Part shown: positions 61,008 through 64,000 of the stretch, piece by piece
Numbering within the stretch: position 1 is the stretch's first letter
Layout of the letters: each line of letters opens with the position of its first letter
Source of the DNA: Brumimicrobium sp965656195
Lineage (GTDB): Bacteria > Bacteroidota > Bacteroidia > Flavobacteriales_D > Crocinitomicaceae
Length of the DNA: 64,000 bases
Direction of reading: 5' to 3'
NCBI GenBank assembly: GCA_965656195.1
Contig: CBFHJL010000001.1
Coordinates: 62,001 to 126,000, forward strand
Program-made: the position numbers and the translations under genes
The notes under the pieces: model-generated
What the model was told of the DNA's origin: nothing
The model's database searches: none
Seen by the model: only the letters and a program-made list of their open reading frames with translations

Positions 61008-61970
61008 ATGAAACAGACCTATTTAATAATCATTTTGGTTTTATCATGTTCTGTGATTTACTCTCAACAAGATCCTTGGTATCTGGGTGGGAGCTACATT
61101 TATGAGTCAGACACTTGTGATTTCACAGACACTTGTAACTATGTTGTGATTGATACCAACTCTCAGTGGCAAATTGGTACTACTGACAAACTGTTCTTTT
61201 CCAGTAATGGGTTTTCAGGTAGAGCTGCAATGACAGACACTCTCATTGGTTATGAGTCTAATGACACTTCTATATTTGAACTAGATTTAACAGGAATGTC
61301 TTCATTCAGCGATGATTATTACGCACCTACAATAGCGATAGGCTTTAAGCACAAGATAGACTCGGACACATTAAATGATGGCGGATTCATTACTGTTAGT
61401 TTGGATAGTGGTCAAACATGGCTAAACCTTGCGAACATGAGTCAAAGTGATGATGATTATTATGAACTCTACAGGTACAATATTTATAGTACCGAAGATT
61501 CTTTACTCGGAGATGATATTGGGTATTCTGGAAGATTCAATTGGATGAGAAGCGGTTTTCAACTCACGTTTTACATACCTCTTAAAATGTCTTACACAGA
61601 CCCACGCGTTCGATTTCATTTCATAAGTGATAACAACACGAACAATTCTGATGGTTGGATTATTGACAGTCTCGAAGTATATGCATTTGAATTCTATGGT
61701 TCAGTCAATAAACTTGACAAACAAGTCTTGATTTCGATATCACCAAATCCTGTTTCTGACCAGTTAACTGTGAGTGTTGAAGAAGGGAAGGGTAATTTAG
61801 ATGGAAGATTCAGTTTGATCGATCCTTCTGGCCAAATGGTAGCGAGTAGATCTGTCAGACAAACTAATTCTATTAATATAGATGTTTCAAATTTTAGTTC
61901 AGGGATCTATACTTTCAGATGGATTGGGAACGATGGTAATATTATCAATAGAAAAATCGTCATCGAATAA
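61008..61970 (+). CDS. T9SS type A sorting domain protein, secreted
   Basis: A 320-residue protein with signal peptide (KQTYLIIILVLSCSVIYSQ) and a Cys-, Asp- and Thr-rich start (YESDTCDFTDTCNYVV). The body is a beta-sandwich-like region (about 40-235; SLDSGQTWLNLANMSQSD, VRFHFISDNNTNNSDGWIID), like lectin or jelly-roll domains in adhesins. A C-terminal T9SS domain (about 238-320; ISISPNPVSDQLTVSV to KIVIE) follows. Predicted to be secreted or surface-attached; ligand unknown. Confidence 0.85.
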   Translation: MKQTYLIIILVLSCSVIYSQQDPWYLGGSYIYESDTCDFTDTCNYVVIDTNSQWQIGTTDKLFFSSNGFSGRAAMTDTLIGYESNDTSIFELDLTGMSSFSDDYYAPTIAIGFKHKIDSDTLNDGGFITVSLDSGQTWLNLANMSQSDDDYYELYRYNIYSTEDSLLGDDIGYSGRFNWMRSGFQLTFYIPLKMSYTDPRVRFHFISDNNTNNSDGWIIDSLEVYAFEFYGSVNKLDKQVLISISPNPVSDQLTVSVEEGKGNLDGRFSLIDPSGQMVASRSVRQTNSINIDVSNFSSGIYTFRWIGNDGNIINRKIVIE

Positions 61971-62005
61971 CAGATTTTTCTCCTTGAATACAGTATAAAA
62001 AACAT

Positions 62006-62037
62006 AAAAGCCCGACCAATTAGCCGGGCTTTTCTCT
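62006..62037. terminator. bidirectional terminator between the T9SS gene and yiaA
   Basis: AAAAGCCCG / CGGGCTTTT, 9-bp stem with a 10-nt loop, with T-rich sequence on both strands. Confidence 0.9.
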
Positions 62038-62052
62038 TTATACACTTATCAC

Positions 62053-62514
62053 TTACTCATCCTTAAATAACTTTGCATCCCTGGTATTCTTTTGCACTGC
62101 AATAGAAGCAAAGAGGGCCAGAGTATAGGACATTCCATAAAATCCCTTTTCGCTAAGGTATAGATCAGCATTGCGCAATCCCACGACTAATAGAACAAGG
62201 GAAGCCAGTGTTGTAAACCAACTAATTCCGTAATAGATGTCTGTAACTTCAATTCCTTCAGCTCTGTCTCGCACACATTTTTGAACGGATATCGCTGAAA
62301 AGAGCCCGAAAAGGATGAGTGTAAAATAATATCCTTTCTCATTCAATTCCATATCGGCATTCCACAATCCTATGCAGTATGAGATCAAACCGAGTCCTAA
62401 GGCAAACCAGGATGCACCAACAAATGCTGGAGTAGGTTTCATTGAATAGTTCTTTTTTGTTTCTTCTTTCTTTTCTGATGGTTGGTAACCAAATGTTTCT
62501 TTCTCTGTATTCAT
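62053..62514 (-). CDS. YiaA/YiaB family inner-membrane protein
   Basis: A 153-residue protein with two copies of the YiaAB two-helix unit, about residues 28-82 and 92-146. Each contains a WF...L...LW/RNADL-EKG-YG/Y-F pattern (LGLISYCIGLWNADMELNEK and VLLVVGLRNADLYLSEKGFY). Four transmembrane helices in total. Physiological role unknown. Confidence 0.9.
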   Translation of the reverse strand: MNTEKETFGYQPSEKKEETKKNYSMKPTPAFVGASWFALGLGLISYCIGLWNADMELNEKGYYFTLILFGLFSAISVQKCVRDRAEGIEVTDIYYGISWFTTLASLVLLVVGLRNADLYLSEKGFYGMSYTLALFASIAVQKNTRDAKLFKDE

Positions 62515-62664
62515 ATCATTTCGTTTTTAAAGTTGATACAAAGGTGAAGGTTCAATTAGCCTTTGACAATGCAAAAAACTAGATATTATTACTATATTTA
62601 ATTAAATATAATTATTTAAGGTATTGTAATACAGACTTTTAAATAATGTTACAATTACAACATA

Positions 62665-64000
62665 ATGAGCTATAGTGAACTTGTATCGATCATGACGGCA
62701 AAGGAAAAGAAAGGGTTTAACTTTTTTCTTGAGTCGCGCAATAAGCGAAATACGAATAGAAGTGTTTCGCTATTTAAGAGTTGGGTGCAAGGCAATCCCG
62801 ATAAACTGAAAACAACACTCTCTGCAAATGCATTCAACGTATTGCGAAAGCGTACTTCGGACTTACTCATTGAATTTATGGCGCAATCATCGATGAATAC
62901 TCCGGAATTTACCGAATCTAAAGTGTATGAACATCTCTTTATTGCAAAACGACTGTTGTCGCACAATCCTTCAAAACTAGGTTTTAGTTTGTTGAAAAAA
63001 GCAGAAAAAGAGGCGCTGAATCGCCATCGGTACAGCTTATTGAACGATGTGTATCAAACGGCCATAGAGTATAGTTTTCATCCTTTGTCCGAAGATCAGG
63101 AGAAGTTATTTGTTAAAGCTGAGCAAAATAAACAACGCATTGCGCATGAAGAAGTGTTGAATCGATTGCATGCTAAAATCAAAAAAGCCTTTTACAATGC
63201 AGAGTACAAAAAGGAAACAATTGATTTTGAATCGATAATCCATAATCCAATCGAAGAACTGCAATCTTCTTTCCCAGATGTTGCCATTCCCTATGAAACC
63301 CTCTTTAAAATTGTACAGGTGTTTGATTTATATGCAGCGCAACTGCGTAACTACAGCAGTATTGATTCATTTATTGTTGAGCAATGGGAGCGGACAAACG
63401 AAATCTATGCAGATAAGAAGTATGATCGCTATTATAAACTTGAAACACTGTATGCACTGGCGAATATTCACTTTCGAAAAAAAGAGTTTGCGAAAAGTCT
63501 CTCTTATCTCGACTTACTTGAAAAGGAGATCAGTACTGCAAAAGATCAATACTCAAGTAAATATAAAGTCCCGCTAATCACGTTGAAGGCATTGAACCTG
63601 CATTTCACAAATCAACCTAGCATAGCGGAGAAATTACTGTCAAACCTAATTGATGTTGAGGGATACGTTAAAAAAGAGCTCTACAGCGCAATATTAACAA
63701 AGGCCATGATCGCGTTTCATTGTGCTGACTATAAAAGTACCGCTCAACTGCTTGCGCAACTCAATTTTTCAGATGCTTGGTACGAGAAAACAGTTGGTAT
63801 CGATTGGAATCTGCATAAGAAGTATATGGAAATCCTATTGCACATCGAATTGGGGAATATAGATTATACAGAATCGAGAATCAATAGTTTAAAACGCAAG
63901 TACAAACGTCAATTAGAAGGGGAGAGGAACAGTCAAGTCTTGCCTTTTTTGACGTTGATCGAGTCATACATTAATGATCCGAGTGCAATTCATACCGATA
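62665..64000 (+). CDS. conserved helical hypothetical protein, cut by the window end
   Basis: The frame is open from ATG at 62665 to the last base, giving at least 445 residues with no stop. It begins SYSELVSIMTAKEKKGFNFF and contains FNVLRKRTSDLLIEFMAQSS, YKLETLYALANIHFRKKEF and further Leu/Lys-rich helices resembling loosely repeated TPR-like units. No signal peptide, membrane helix or catalytic motif is seen. It looks like a cytoplasmic helical-repeat protein of Bacteroidota with no known function. Codon use looks like that of its neighbours. The 3' end lies outside. Confidence 0.75.
   Translation, partial: MSYSELVSIMTAKEKKGFNFFLESRNKRNTNRSVSLFKSWVQGNPDKLKTTLSANAFNVLRKRTSDLLIEFMAQSSMNTPEFTESKVYEHLFIAKRLLSHNPSKLGFSLLKKAEKEALNRHRYSLLNDVYQTAIEYSFHPLSEDQEKLFVKAEQNKQRIAHEEVLNRLHAKIKKAFYNAEYKKETIDFESIIHNPIEELQSSFPDVAIPYETLFKIVQVFDLYAAQLRNYSSIDSFIVEQWERTNEIYADKKYDRYYKLETLYALANIHFRKKEFAKSLSYLDLLEKEISTAKDQYSSKYKVPLITLKALNLHFTNQPSIAEKLLSNLIDVEGYVKKELYSAILTKAMIAFHCADYKSTAQLLAQLNFSDAWYEKTVGIDWNLHKKYMEILLHIELGNIDYTESRINSLKRKYKRQLEGERNSQVLPFLTLIESYINDPSAIHTD

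Noticed and set aside
1..64000. CRISPR arrays, insertion sequences, prophage, rRNA
   Set aside because: No regularly spaced repeats, transposase, integrase or phage genes, or rRNA sequence were seen; the only mobile-type trace is the GIY-YIG remnant.

Overview
The window reads as a chromosomal segment of an AT-rich, Gram-negative member of Bacteroidota, most likely a Flavobacteriales lineage of the Crocinitomicaceae/Cryomorphaceae kind. This rests on type IX secretion (T9SS) C-terminal sorting domains, a TonB-dependent receptor with a carboxypeptidase-like N-domain, a DUF5916/CBM9 outer-membrane protein, a DUF4846 lipoprotein-like protein, SpoIIE-phosphatase signalling proteins with TPR repeats, and promoters of the Bacteroidota type (TTTG, 17-22 nt, TAnnTTTG). 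It is draft sequence: one 97-nt run of N lies inside a transporter gene. The genus assignment is inference.

Layout. 0-5.4 kb: M61 aminopeptidase, then a leftward bioB-bioF-DUF1801 unit and a small outer-membrane barrel. 5.4-13.2 kb: AsmA-like protein, small membrane protein, and a rightward run of phosphomutase, aroC, dicarboxylate/amino-acid symporter and a small membrane protein. 13.2-18.5 kb: DUF5916 protein, gyrB, a decayed GIY-YIG nuclease gene and an elongator tRNA-Met. 18.5-22.8 kb: ICMT-like methyltransferase, START-like protein, sodium/solute symporter (with the N gap), small heat-shock protein and transaldolase/fructose-6-phosphate aldolase. 22.8-31.1 kb is signalling-dense: two sensor kinases and a stand-alone receiver, none with a DNA-binding domain, followed by a tightly overlapping secreted protein / ECF sigma / anti-sigma-like unit and YqgE. 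31.2-38.4 kb: a T9SS-exported beta-propeller-like protein, an M28 peptidase with PDZ domain, and a 1389-residue TPR/4xGAF/SpoIIE protein. 38.4-46.3 kb is an envelope and electron-transfer block: LptD, divergent from amidase-MCE-FeS-HAD-FeS-conserved hypothetical. 46.3-52.5 kb: TonB receptor, DUF4846, TPR/SpoIIE phosphatase, Sua5/YrdC. 52.6-64 kb: an unusual pair of cupredoxin genes, yidC and pyrG, a SUMF1-type protein, a candidate small RNA, a cold-shock protein, DUF2461, a T9SS protein, YiaA, and a gene running off the right end.

Much of the window is core housekeeping. The parts most worth a second look are the tRNA-linked GIY-YIG remnant at 18.05-18.51 kb, the candidate antisense-strand small RNA near 59.4 kb, the split cupredoxin pair at 52.6-54.6 kb, the four-GAF phosphatase, inverted repeats in the gyrB and hsp20 upstream regions, and near-leaderless promoters that correct several start codons. 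No CRISPR array, insertion sequence, prophage or rRNA was seen.
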